Source of the DNA: CBIFVZ01 sp966185765
Lineage (GTDB): Bacteria > Pseudomonadota > Gammaproteobacteria > Enterobacterales > Enterobacteriaceae
DNA: 64,000 bases
Assembly: GCA_966185765.1 (NCBI GenBank)
Contig: CBIFVZ010000004.1
Location: forward strand, 1 to 64,000
Direction of reading: 5' to 3'
In this document: positions 1 through 7,411 of the stretch, in pieces
How the letters are laid out: each line of letters begins with the position of its first letter
Position numbering within the stretch: position 1 is the first letter of the stretch
Translations under genes and position numbers: made by a program
The notes under the pieces: generated by a model
What the model saw: the letters and a program-made list of their open reading frames with translations, nothing else
What the model was told of the DNA's origin: nothing
Database searches by the model: none

Positions 1-78
1 CCTACGCTGGCATTATCCAGATCAGGTGGTACGGGTATTTCTCAGCCTTCACAAGGAAGGGCACCCCGAGTCATGTCT
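1..78 (-). promoter_or_regulatory. TPP (thiamine pyrophosphate) riboswitch
   Basis: Read on the minus strand, the segment contains the conserved THI-box blocks: CTCGGGGTGCCCTT, then GGCTGAGAAATACCCGT, then ACCTGATCTGGATAATGCCA and GCGTAGG. These form the P2/J2-3 and P4/P5 parts of the aptamer. The controlled gene lies left of the window. The match to the E. coli thiM leader and the neighbourhood (rcnB, mrp and metG to the right) make thiM the likely target, but thiC or thiB leaders carry the same aptamer. The expression platform is outside the window. High TPP would be expected to shut off the downstream gene. Confidence 0.93.
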
Positions 79-411
79 GCGCCAGATTAGGGGAACTGTG
101 CTGCTGATGCAAGCGCTCCCGGGCAGTTTACCGTGACAGCCTTAAGCCAGGAAAATACCTGCTTCACACACTAAGCAGCGTCTGATACACCATTGCATAA
201 TGCAATATAAGCATGCCGGCCAGGCTTTCGGTTTACACAACCAGTCTGCCCTCTCATTACCGACACTCCCCTTACGCTCGCTTTGTCACCTTATGCCGTT
301 TGTACCACCTGTGATAATACCAACCGTGTTCAGATCATTGTTTGACGGCGTGTTTCAGGCAAAATTGTGATAACAAATCGCTTAAGCTATTCCTCAGCGG
401 GAGAAATGATA
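79..411. other. Intergenic region with the riboswitch promoter and a dyad
   Basis: No gene is seen here. The region must hold the minus-strand promoter of the riboswitch transcript and the plus-strand promoter of the hydrolase at 412. A perfect 7-1-7 inverted repeat, ATTGCAT-A-ATGCAAT, lies at 192-206 and could be an operator. I know no regulator that fits it. Nothing else stands out. Confidence 0.35.
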
Positions 412-957
412 ATGGCCAGAGCGCTAATGATTATCGATATGCAAAAATTTGTCGAAGAGCGTATTCATCAGGGCATTAACTATTATCCGCGAAATGCTAT
501 CAGCAATATGGAACTCGTCTTAAAACGATTCAGGACAAATAACGACCTGGTTTTGCATGTCCGCCACCGTACAGAGGAGCCAGACAGTTCTCTTCATCCT
601 TCATCACCGCTTTATCCCGCCATCGAGGCCTTCAGAGAAAAAGCGAATGAGCCCGTTTTTTTTAAAAATACCAGTTCAGCCTTTGCTTCAACGGACCTCA
701 AAGCCTGGCTGGACAGCCGTTTTATCACAGAAGTCTTTGTGACAGGAGCCGTCGCCGGGTTTTGCGTTAACGCTACAGTAAGAGAGGGTTCAGAACTGGG
801 GGTGAGAATGACGGTTTTGAAGGATGCCGTTCTCAGTTTTGACATCCCGGCACTTAAAAAAGAGGCTCAAAATATTCACGCACGCACTATGGCGCTGTTA
901 GAAACGGAATTCGCTACGGTAAAATCCGTTCGCGATCCCTGGAAGGTTTCAGACTGA
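412..957 (+). CDS. Isochorismatase-family cysteine hydrolase
   Basis: This 181-aa cytoplasmic protein has the fold of isochorismatase, nicotinamidase and related amidases. The triad expected for the family is visible: Asp9 in MIIDMQ, Lys85 in VFFKN and Cys118 in AGFCVNATV, the last preceded by the usual TGAVAGF strand. The start at 412 was chosen because GGGAG at 399-403 lies 8 bases upstream. The longer GTG start at 367 adds residues with no family similarity. The gene stands alone between the riboswitch and a converging transporter pseudogene. The family covers many substrates, so the substrate cannot be read from sequence. A strong terminator follows. Confidence 0.85.
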   Translation: MARALMIIDMQKFVEERIHQGINYYPRNAISNMELVLKRFRTNNDLVLHVRHRTEEPDSSLHPSSPLYPAIEAFREKANEPVFFKNTSSAFASTDLKAWLDSRFITEVFVTGAVAGFCVNATVREGSELGVRMTVLKDAVLSFDIPALKKEAQNIHARTMALLETEFATVKSVRDPWKVSD

Positions 958-969
958 TTGCGCACTATG

Positions 970-1031
970 CCGTTGCCTGCGTGTAACGCATTATCCTCAA
1001 GCTCCCGTGCGCACGCATGCAACGGTCTTTT
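970..1031 (+). terminator. Terminator after the cysteine hydrolase
   Basis: CCGTTGC (970-976) plus TGCGTG (978-983) pair with CACGCA (1012-1017) plus GCAACGG (1019-1025), with one mismatch. TCTTTTT follows on the plus strand. The loop is long, about 28 bases. It ends just at the stop of the opposite transporter gene. Confidence 0.6.
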
Positions 1032-1824
1032 TATGTATCCTTTCTCACATCGTTAACACGAAGGTAAAACAGTCTTTCCAGCACATTAAACTCATGCAGG
1101 AAAATCAGCGCTCCGCCGAGATACTTTACCGACGTGGCGCGCTGCCCCAGAAAAAGGGCGCTAAAAGCGATAGCAATAATCGGCCCGGAAATCTCAATCA
1201 ACTGCACCGACTGGCTGGAGGTTAGCGTTAACGCTTTAGTCGTATACCAGAACCCATCAATGGTCGGCAACACCGCCAGACCGGCCAGCATAATCAGGGG
1301 CAGCACACCCAATGAAGTTAGCGCCACACCAGGCTCAAACGCAAACCACAGATATACACAGCCAAACAGCAACAGCGCGGCAATACGTGCAAACCCAGAG
1401 CCAAAATTAAGCCTGCGCGGCAGGAACAAAAACAGGCCGTAGCCCAGGCCCGCCAACATGGCGCTGATAAGGCCTTTGTTGAACGTAAACGCCACCGCGT
1501 CGGTCTGCATAAAAATCAGATACAGCCCAGCGACAGAAAGCACAAACACCACGGTCGAAATCGTGGTCTGGGTATAGGCGGCTGTTTCAAAGTGATAAAG
1601 CACAAAGAAGCCAAAAAAAGCGCACAGCGCCGCTACCTGCCAGCGATTTTTCAGAAAGGCAAAAACGCCCTCAGGCCGCCGGACAGCGCGAGAAAAATTA
1701 CAATAATCCCAAGCCAAACCTCACATTTGTAGAACGCCACTTCGTTTGCCGACAGCCCCGCCTGGAACAATTTCACACTCAGCACTCCCACGGTACCGTT
1801 GAATACGGCTGCCAGTAGCGCCAT
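1031..1824 (-). pseudogene. Frameshifted DMT/EamA-family transporter
   Basis: The intact frame from 1717 to 1031 encodes a chain of hydrophobic helices typical of drug/metabolite transporters but begins in mid-protein with residues unlike any DMT start. On the same strand an ATG at 1824 opens another frame: MALLAAVFNGTVGVL, then an amphipathic stretch ending in LALSGGLRAF, the expected first two helices. That frame hits a stop near 1655. The two frames join if one base is gained or lost near 1661-1697; T-runs at 1661-1665 and 1693-1697 are the likely points. The ATG overlaps the stop of the upstream LysR gene as TAATG, so the two were translationally coupled. Repaired, the protein would be about 264 aa. 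It may be a real mutation or a sequencing indel. Confidence 0.75.
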
Positions 1825-2729
1825 TACCACTGCGTTCGTCTCACTTCTTCTTTAAGCAACTGAATAAAGAGCTTTGCCGGTGCCGTGAGTAGCATTTTCT
1901 CCGACCAGACAATGTAATAACTCGCTGAAGGTATGTTGCTGACAGGGATAACCGCAAAGCGGTCGCTAAGCATTGCTGAGTCACAAGTACTGGAGGCCAC
2001 CACCGTCAGGTAGTCTGCATGCAGCATCATATTGAGGGCACAAATCAGCGAGTCGGTGCGAATAAGGTTTGGCAGCCGGGTATATATCGCCTGAAAATCC
2101 ACCATCAGACGCCGGTAATATCCCATTGTCGATTCCGGCAGTAGCCATTTTGCATTGTTGAGCTGCTCCAGCGTCCGGGCTTGTTCCAGCGGATGCCCAC
2201 GGCGGCAAAGAATGGAAAATGAGGCCGTCATCAGTGGCTCGGTAATCAAATCCTCCACCCGCGACGATGGCTCAACAGTACCCACGGCAAAATCCAGCTC
2301 GCCGCTGCGAATCATGGGCAATAGCGCAGAGAGCTGACCTTCTTTGACCGTCATCTGCACGTGCGGACTACGCGCCAGAAAAGCATCGGTTACCGCTGGC
2401 AGCACGGTCATTAACATCAGCGACGAAAAACCCATATTGAGTACGCCGTGAGAGTAATTGTTAATCTGCTCAACCTCATGACTTGCACGTCGCAACTCTT
2501 CAAGAATCAACTCCACGCGCTGGGAAAATGCCTGCCCGGCCTCAGTTAAACGTGTTCCATCGCTGTCGCGCAAAAAAAGTTGCGCGCCCAATGTTTGCTC
2601 AAGCTCACGTATCGTCCGGCTCACTGTTGGCTGCGCCAGCCCCAGCTCCCTGGCAGCGGCGCGGATGCTGCCGCTTCGTAAAATCTGGCGAAACACCTGT
2701 AACTGGCGCGTTTTTGGCAGCCTGATCAT
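1824..2729 (-). CDS. LysR-family transcriptional regulator
   Basis: The 301-aa protein has an N-terminal winged HTH at about residues 5-65, with the recognition segment AAARELGLAQPTVSRTIRELE, followed by a substrate-binding domain. Its overall layout resembles E. coli AbgR, the regulator of p-aminobenzoyl-glutamate use, but similarity is too low to assign that role. GGGGGTGAG precedes the ATG. It is divergent from the MFS transporter and amidohydrolase genes, which also recalls abgR with abgABT, so it most likely controls them through the shared 105-bp spacer. It is followed with a one-base overlap by the transporter pseudogene. Confidence 0.9.
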   Translation of the reverse strand: MIRLPKTRQLQVFRQILRSGSIRAAARELGLAQPTVSRTIRELEQTLGAQLFLRDSDGTRLTEAGQAFSQRVELILEELRRASHEVEQINNYSHGVLNMGFSSLMLMTVLPAVTDAFLARSPHVQMTVKEGQLSALLPMIRSGELDFAVGTVEPSSRVEDLITEPLMTASFSILCRRGHPLEQARTLEQLNNAKWLLPESTMGYYRRLMVDFQAIYTRLPNLIRTDSLICALNMMLHADYLTVVASSTCDSAMLSDRFAVIPVSNIPSASYYIVWSEKMLLTAPAKLFIQLLKEEVRRTQW

Positions 2730-2760
2730 CTCACCCCCTATAGAAAAAAAGTATCACCCT

Positions 2761-2775
2761 GATAAAAACCTTATC
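2761..2775. promoter_or_regulatory. Candidate LysR operator between divergent genes
   Basis: GATAA-N5-TTATC is a perfect inverted repeat in the spacer between the LysR gene and the transporter gene. The arms and spacing fit a LysR-type half-site pair. No binding data can be inferred. Confidence 0.4.
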
Positions 2776-2834
2776 TTTTTTGGAAAATATCAACAAGTTA
2801 GTATTCTCTCTGGCATTCTATGGAGGGCCGCATA

Positions 2835-4022
2835 ATGAGCAAAAGATTGCAGATGATTGGGCTACTACTGTTTGGCTATACCATTGTATTCATCGACAAG
2901 ACGGTCATCGGCTTCGCGCTGCTGCCCATCGAAAAGGAATTTGATCTCTCCGCTCAACAACTGGGCTACATTACCGGGTTGTTTTTCCTTACCTATTCCT
3001 GCTTTCAAATTCCCGCAGGCTGGCTTAACGATCGCATCGGCTATAAAAAAATGCTGATGATGTCGCTGGCGTTACTCGGCGTCTTCGCCCTGTGCTTTGG
3101 GCTACTGGGGGCAAGTCTGGGCCTACTGCTGGTGTTCCGTGCACTCTCTGGCATCGGCCATGCGGGCTATCCCGCATCCTGCGCTAAAGCGGTGGTCAGC
3201 AACTTCCTGCCTGCACAGCGCACGTTTGCACAGTCGATTCTGCTGTCCTCTGCCGGGCTTGCGATGACTGTCGGTCCGGTACTGGCCGTCTGGGCACTGA
3301 GCCAGTTTGGCTGGCGTCATTCGTTTGTCACGCTGGGTGTGGTGGCCTGCCTGGTGGCCTTACTGATTATGATGATTATTCCAGGCCAGACCATCAGCCG
3401 CACCAGTATCCAGACGGCAAAACAGCAGGGACTGTTTAAAAATAAAGCCCTGTTGCTGATGTTTTTCTCCATCTTTTGCGTCAACATCCCCAACTACGGC
3501 ATGATGGCCTGGCTGCCGAAATTTCTGGTGCAACACATGAATATGCCAGTCAGCATCTCGGGCTATATCATTGCCTTTGGCGGCTTTGGCATCTGGTTGT
3601 CGTCATTGGCGACCGGCTGGCTGGTAGGTAAGTACTGTGATGGCAAAGAAGTGCGCGTCATTATGAGCTGTGCCGCCATTGGCGCCGTGTGTATTCTTGC
3701 GATTTATTACATGACTTCACCGCTCAGCGCCGCCCTGTTTTTGTTTATTGGACAGGTGTGTCTGATGGCAACTTTCGTCACCGTGTTCACGCTGCCGATG
3801 AAACGCCTGCCAGAGAACATCATGGGTTCAGCAATGGGTTTTATTAATACCGGCGGCACCCTGGGCGGGTTTGTATCGCCTGTCGTTATCGGTTATCTGG
3901 TTAACGCCACTGGCTCTTTCCATTCAGCATTTATTTTCTTGTCCGTGGCAATGCTCTGCGCCGGGTTAGCCATCCTGCCGTTATACGGCAAAACAGCCGC
4001 CAACACGCAGGCAGCAATTTAA
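2835..4022 (+). CDS. MFS transporter, organic-anion symporter type
   Basis: The 395-aa inner-membrane protein has about 12 hydrophobic segments and the MFS motif between helices 2 and 3 (GWLNDRIGYKK, around residue 70). The start at 2835 is preceded by GGAGGG at 2822-2827; the ATG at 2820 lies inside that ribosome site and was rejected. It is the first gene of a two-gene operon with the M20 amidohydrolase, 13 bases downstream, and is divergent from the LysR gene. The pairing suggests uptake of an acylated or conjugated amino acid that the hydrolase then splits. The substrate is not known. Confidence 0.87.
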   Translation: MSKRLQMIGLLLFGYTIVFIDKTVIGFALLPIEKEFDLSAQQLGYITGLFFLTYSCFQIPAGWLNDRIGYKKMLMMSLALLGVFALCFGLLGASLGLLLVFRALSGIGHAGYPASCAKAVVSNFLPAQRTFAQSILLSSAGLAMTVGPVLAVWALSQFGWRHSFVTLGVVACLVALLIMMIIPGQTISRTSIQTAKQQGLFKNKALLLMFFSIFCVNIPNYGMMAWLPKFLVQHMNMPVSISGYIIAFGGFGIWLSSLATGWLVGKYCDGKEVRVIMSCAAIGAVCILAIYYMTSPLSAALFLFIGQVCLMATFVTVFTLPMKRLPENIMGSAMGFINTGGTLGGFVSPVVIGYLVNATGSFHSAFIFLSVAMLCAGLAILPLYGKTAANTQAAI

Positions 4023-4035
4023 GCAAGGAATCTTC

Positions 4036-5211
4036 ATGAAAAATGAACTGACAGCACAGATTGATACCGTGTTTGATGACGTCGTTGCCTGGCGTCGTCA
4101 TATCCACGCCAACCCGGACCTCTCTTTTCACGAGAAACCGACCGCCGACTACATCGCTCTGGCACTCAGTGCTGTTGAGGGCCTTGACATCACCCGACCG
4201 GTAGAAAACAGCGTTATTGCCGTGCTTAAGGGCGAGTATGCTGGCCCTACGTGGGCGCTGCGCGCTGATATTGACGCTCTGCCGCTACAGGAGAAAAGCG
4301 GTGAGAGTTTTACTTCGCAAAAAAGCGGCGTAATGCACGCCTGTGGCCACGATGCCCATACGGCCATGCTGATGGGTGCAGTCAAAATCCTCGCAGGCTT
4401 TCGCCATCGTCTGCATGGCGCCGTGAAATTTATCTTCCAGCCCGCAGAAGAAGTGCCGCCGGGCGGGGCCAAAGATTTGATTGAGCTTGGCGTGATTGAC
4501 GATGTGGAGCGCATCTTTGCGCTGCACGTCTACCCGGATTTACCGTCAGGCAAGCTGATGCTCAAGGAAGGCCCGTACGTTGCCTCCAGCGATAATTTTG
4601 ATATCACCATCAACGGTAAAGGCGGCCACGGCTCCACACCGCACCAGTCCATTGACCCCATTGTGATTGGTGCAGAAGTGGTATCCACGCTGCAAACCAT
4701 TGCGTCACGCAGCACCAACCCGCTGCACACGCCAGTGGTGACAGTCGCCACCTTCCGTGCGGGCGACAGCTACAACGTGATCCCCGACAGCGCACACCTG
4801 GCTGGCACTGTGCGTACGCATGATAACGATGTACGCAAAAACGTGCCGGCACTGTTTGAACGCATTCTGGATGGGGTGACCCGCGCACATGGCGCAAGCT
4901 TTGAGATTACCTGGCAGCGTGGCTACACAGTGGGTATCAACCATGCGGATGCCTGCCGTCTGGCGCGCGAGAAAGTGGCGGAATTTTTCCCGCAGGGGAC
5001 GCTACAGGAGAGCAAATACCCGATTTTCAGCAGTGAAGACTTTTCGTCCTATCAGGAAAAAGTACCCGGTTGTTTTATGTTTGTCGGCACCGGAAACCCG
5101 GATATTGGCGCGGTATGGGGCGTACATAACCCGCACTTTGTTCTGGATGAAGCGGCAATGAAAAACGGCATTCGCGCTCATCTGGCCATTATCAGCTCGC
5201 TGATGAAATAA
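4036..5211 (+). CDS. M20-family metallo-amidohydrolase (hippurate/N-acyl-amino-acid type)
   Basis: The 391-aa enzyme shows the M20D metal-site motifs: ALRADIDALP around Asp80, HACGHDAH at 101-108, FQPAEE at 134-139 and GGHGSTPHQ near 195, plus a C-terminal NPHF. The family hydrolyses amide bonds of N-acyl amino acids, hippurate, indole-acetyl amino acids or aminobenzoyl-glutamate. No signal peptide is visible, so the enzyme is cytoplasmic. It follows the transporter by 13 bases and is presumably cotranscribed with it. Length is normal for the family. The exact substrate cannot be read from the sequence. Confidence 0.9.
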   Translation: MKNELTAQIDTVFDDVVAWRRHIHANPDLSFHEKPTADYIALALSAVEGLDITRPVENSVIAVLKGEYAGPTWALRADIDALPLQEKSGESFTSQKSGVMHACGHDAHTAMLMGAVKILAGFRHRLHGAVKFIFQPAEEVPPGGAKDLIELGVIDDVERIFALHVYPDLPSGKLMLKEGPYVASSDNFDITINGKGGHGSTPHQSIDPIVIGAEVVSTLQTIASRSTNPLHTPVVTVATFRAGDSYNVIPDSAHLAGTVRTHDNDVRKNVPALFERILDGVTRAHGASFEITWQRGYTVGINHADACRLAREKVAEFFPQGTLQESKYPIFSSEDFSSYQEKVPGCFMFVGTGNPDIGAVWGVHNPHFVLDEAAMKNGIRAHLAIISSLMK

Positions 5212-5231
5212 AGACAATGTCATTGGGCTGC

Positions 5232-5260
5232 AAAGGCGCCGTGGGAGCCACCGCGCCTTT
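5232..5260. terminator. Terminator between convergent amidohydrolase and yicN
   Basis: AAAGGCGC (5232-5239) pairs with GCGCCTTT (5253-5260), extended by GTGG/CCAC inside. A short T-rich run follows on the plus strand. It can serve both converging genes. Confidence 0.7.
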
Positions 5261-5285
5261 GATTTTGCCTGCGGGATAACAGGTT

Positions 5286-5765
5286 TCAGTGCAACAAACT
5301 GCTGTCATTGGCAGCCGCCAGCCGGGGCGTAGCGGCATGTTCGGCGTAAAACGCATTATAGCGCTGCTGGAACAGTTTCATCTCCTCCATCTCTGGCTCC
5401 ATCTCGCGCAGCAGGCTAAACGCGAGGCGAATCTGCGCATCGCTCAACGGCGAGGCCAGGCGTGCACGCTGCAAAATACGGTGCCAGGTCACCAGATTGC
5501 TGTCGCTGGGGTCAATGATGAAGAGCTGCCAGATAAGCAATGTCTGTGCACCGTGCTGAAGCGCAGTTTCACCCGGACGGGCGAGCAGCGTGAGAAACTC
5601 ATGGCTTGCGGCCTTCCCCATCTGATCCATCATGGATTCCACCGCCACGGGCGTTATCGCCAGCCTTTCGCTCAGGCGCCTGACGGCGCGGCGCGAGTCA
5701 GAGGTCAGCACGCGAAAACCAACAATAAACACCACCACCAGCGTCAGGAGCATCAACCAAATCAT
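5286..5765 (-). CDS. yicN: YicN-like DUF1198 membrane protein
   Basis: The 159-aa protein aligns along its length with E. coli YicN: an N-terminal membrane helix (MIWLMLLTLVVVFIVGFRVL), then RRLSERL, MDQMGK and a C-terminal EPEMEEMKLFQQRYNAF block. The start at 5765 matches YicN; a GTG six bases upstream would add two residues. The function of the family is unknown. In E. coli yicN lies near yicL in a different part of the chromosome, so the gene has moved relative to that map. A yicL homologue is also in this window, at 49439. Confidence 0.85.
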   Translation of the reverse strand: MIWLMLLTLVVVFIVGFRVLTSDSRRAVRRLSERLAITPVAVESMMDQMGKAASHEFLTLLARPGETALQHGAQTLLIWQLFIIDPSDSNLVTWHRILQRARLASPLSDAQIRLAFSLLREMEPEMEEMKLFQQRYNAFYAEHAATPRLAAANDSSLLH

Positions 5766-5893
5766 GGGCACTTCCGTTTGTTAACAAGAGGGGCATGATA
5801 AGGGCAAATCAGGTCCGCTGGACAGCGGAAATGGTTGTGGGACGTTAAGGTGAATAACAGGCCATGCATCCACAGAGGTACTGACAGGGTTAA

Positions 5894-5942
5894 GGGCGCT
5901 GGTGAACGGTACATTCTCCCTTCCCAGCGCCCTGGCCTGCAA
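5894..5942 (-). terminator. Weak hairpin after the SnoaL-like gene
   Basis: Nine-base arms GGGCGCTGG (5894-5902) and CCAGCGCCC (5934-5942) enclose a 31-base loop just past the stop of the minus-strand gene. No good U-tract follows, so termination is uncertain. Confidence 0.35.
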
Positions 5943-5950
5943 TGAATGGC

Positions 5951-6421
5951 TCAGAACATGGTATTCTCATTGGCGGCCTTCTCCGGCACGTCCTGAATCA
6001 CATCCCAGTGCTCAACGATCTTTCCATTCTGCACGCGGAAGATATCCACCACCGCCTGCCCGCTGTCTTTCGGCCCGCTGGTGGAATGAACGTGCAGATA
6101 AACCAGGTCGCCATCGGTAGCGCTACGAACAATGCGCGCACGCGACTGCGGGTTCTCTTTAAAGTATCCGGCAAAATAAGACACAAACGGCGCTTTACCA
6201 TCTGGCACCTGCGGGTTGTGCTGCTTGTAATTATCTGCCACCACGTCAGCGGCCTGCGCCACTTCATGCTTATTGAAAAAACGATCGTAGAAGTTCAGCA
6301 CCAGCGTGCGGTTAGCTTCTTCTGCCGCCACATCGCGCGTCGCGTTTTGTGCCGCACTCGCGCCAAAGACCATTCCAGCGCTCAACCACAGCGCGATCGC
6401 CATTTTGATTCCAGACTGCAT
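5951..6421 (-). CDS. Secreted SnoaL/NTF2-like protein
   Basis: The 156-aa protein starts at 6421 with AGAGGA upstream. An N-terminal export signal (MQSGIKMAIALWLSAGMVFG, cleavage near ASA-AQ) is followed by an NTF2-like cone domain similar to SnoaL polyketide cyclases (RTLVLNFYDRFFNKH, HNPQVPDGKAPF, then GKIVEHWDVIQDVP at the end). Such proteins are common in enterobacteria, and most have no proven function. The fold can bind small hydrophobic molecules or act as an enzyme. It is expressed away from rcnB from a 377-bp divergent spacer. Confidence 0.8.
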   Translation of the reverse strand: MQSGIKMAIALWLSAGMVFGASAAQNATRDVAAEEANRTLVLNFYDRFFNKHEVAQAADVVADNYKQHNPQVPDGKAPFVSYFAGYFKENPQSRARIVRSATDGDLVYLHVHSTSGPKDSGQAVVDIFRVQNGKIVEHWDVIQDVPEKAANENTMF

Positions 6422-6798
6422 CGTTATGTCCTCTTTTGGATAACTATGGGGTCGTATTACCAGCATCTGTACTGCTGCAAAGAAACCCACCCGCTATATG
6501 CCCGAGGCAGGTAGGCTTTTCACCACTGTCATCACAGTCCACACTGCAACTCAATGTAAATGAGAAATATAATCATTTTACCTCATATTACAACTGACAA
6601 ACGTCAGGTGTTTTTGGCCAGACCGCCGGGGTAAAATAAATGAATTGTTTCACAAATTGCGAAATGACACCTTTTCACACACAATCAAACTTGCCGCACT
6701 TTTCAATGGAGTGAATCATAAACAGCATGGCAGCACGCTCTGGAAGATACAGGCTGTCCCGGTACCTGTAAGGGTTAACCAAAAAAAGCGGAGTAATT
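6422..6798. other. Divergent spacer between the SnoaL-like gene and rcnB
   Basis: This AT-rich region has no gene. It must hold both promoters. An inverted repeat AAATGA (6558-6563) / TCATTT (6573-6578) is the only dyad noticed. I saw no G-tract operator of the RcnR type (TACT-G6-N-AGTA). Confidence 0.4.
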
Positions 6799-7164
6799 AT
6801 GAGTAGAAAAGTTGTGTTACTGGCAGCCGCGTTGCTGCTGGGGAACGCCAACCTGACGCAGGCCGCACAGGGTGGCGTGGATGAACAGGCGGAAGCCTTA
6901 ACGCAGCCACAGGCACAACGCGCTGACGCGTCGTTCGAACTCAAAGAATTTAGCGCTGATTTCCGTACCTTTAAACCAGGTGACATCGTCCCGGAACTGT
7001 ATCGCTCAAAGCAATATGAAATCGGCCAGTGGAACCTGCGCCACCTGCCTGCACCCGATGCCGACAGCCACTGGACCTACATGGGCGGCAACTATGTGCT
7101 CATCACTAATGCCGACGGCAAAGTCCTGCGCGCCATGTCGGGCGATATCTTTTATCAGCACTAA
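6799..7164 (+). CDS. rcnB: RcnB-like periplasmic nickel/cobalt homeostasis protein
   Basis: The 121-aa protein begins with a signal peptide (MSRKVVLLAAALLLGNANLTQA) and continues with the RcnB domain: FSADFRTFKPGDIVPELYR, then QWNLRHLPAPD and HWTYMGGNYVLI, ending in a GDIFYQH tail. The domain closely matches E. coli RcnB. RcnB adjusts Ni and Co efflux together with the RcnA pump. No rcnA or rcnR is in the window, although in E. coli they lie near thiM, which would be just to the left. The gene converges on mrp, and the space between holds copy 1 of the 141-bp element. Confidence 0.88.
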   Translation: MSRKVVLLAAALLLGNANLTQAAQGGVDEQAEALTQPQAQRADASFELKEFSADFRTFKPGDIVPELYRSKQYEIGQWNLRHLPAPDADSHWTYMGGNYVLITNADGKVLRAMSGDIFYQH

Positions 7165-7204
7165 TTCCGGCGACTGAGCATTCACTTTCTCTGCTCATAA
7201 AAAA

Positions 7205-7226
7205 AGCCGCTTCACAGGAAGCGGCT
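7205..7226. terminator. Left terminator hairpin of element copy 1 (22-bp direct repeat)
   Basis: AGCCGCTT-CACAGG-AAGCGGCT with an A-run on its left. On the minus strand the hairpin is followed by U residues, so it can stop mrp transcripts. It is identical to 7368-7389. Confidence 0.8.
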
Positions 7227-7367
7227 GAGACTGATGACAAATCTCATCCTGTCTCAGACAGGGTGAATGACACCCAATAAAAAATAAGGAAAATCAATTT
7301 ATTGATTTTCGCCTGCTAACCACAAAGAAGGAAAAACCACGTTTTTTCCTTCTTGGTCAGCAATCTG
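7227..7367. mobile_element. 141-bp terminator-targeting element, copy 1
   Basis: The element lies between two identical 22-bp terminator hairpins in the convergent space of rcnB and mrp. It starts GAGACTGATG and ends CAGCAATCTG; the ends form an imperfect inverted repeat (7 of 10). Inside are four stem-loops: CCTGTC/GACAGG, GGGTG/CACCC, GAAAATCAAT/ATTGATTTTC and GAAGGAAAAA/TTTTTCCTTC. No coding frame is present. It differs from copy 4 at about seven positions by hand count. It is best read as a non-autonomous insertion that duplicated its target. Confidence 0.8.
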
Positions 7368-7389
7368 AGCCGCTTCACAGGAAGCGGCT
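7368..7389. terminator. Right terminator hairpin of element copy 1 (22-bp direct repeat)
   Basis: Exact repeat of 7205-7226, here followed by TT on the plus strand. It keeps what was the right flank of the original bidirectional terminator and would act on rcnB transcripts. Confidence 0.75.
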
Positions 7390-7411
7390 TTGGGCAAATC
7401 ACCTTAGATAA

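Noticed and set aside
6422..6798. RcnR operator for rcnB
   Set aside because: No TACT-G6-N-AGTA type sequence on either strand of the spacer.
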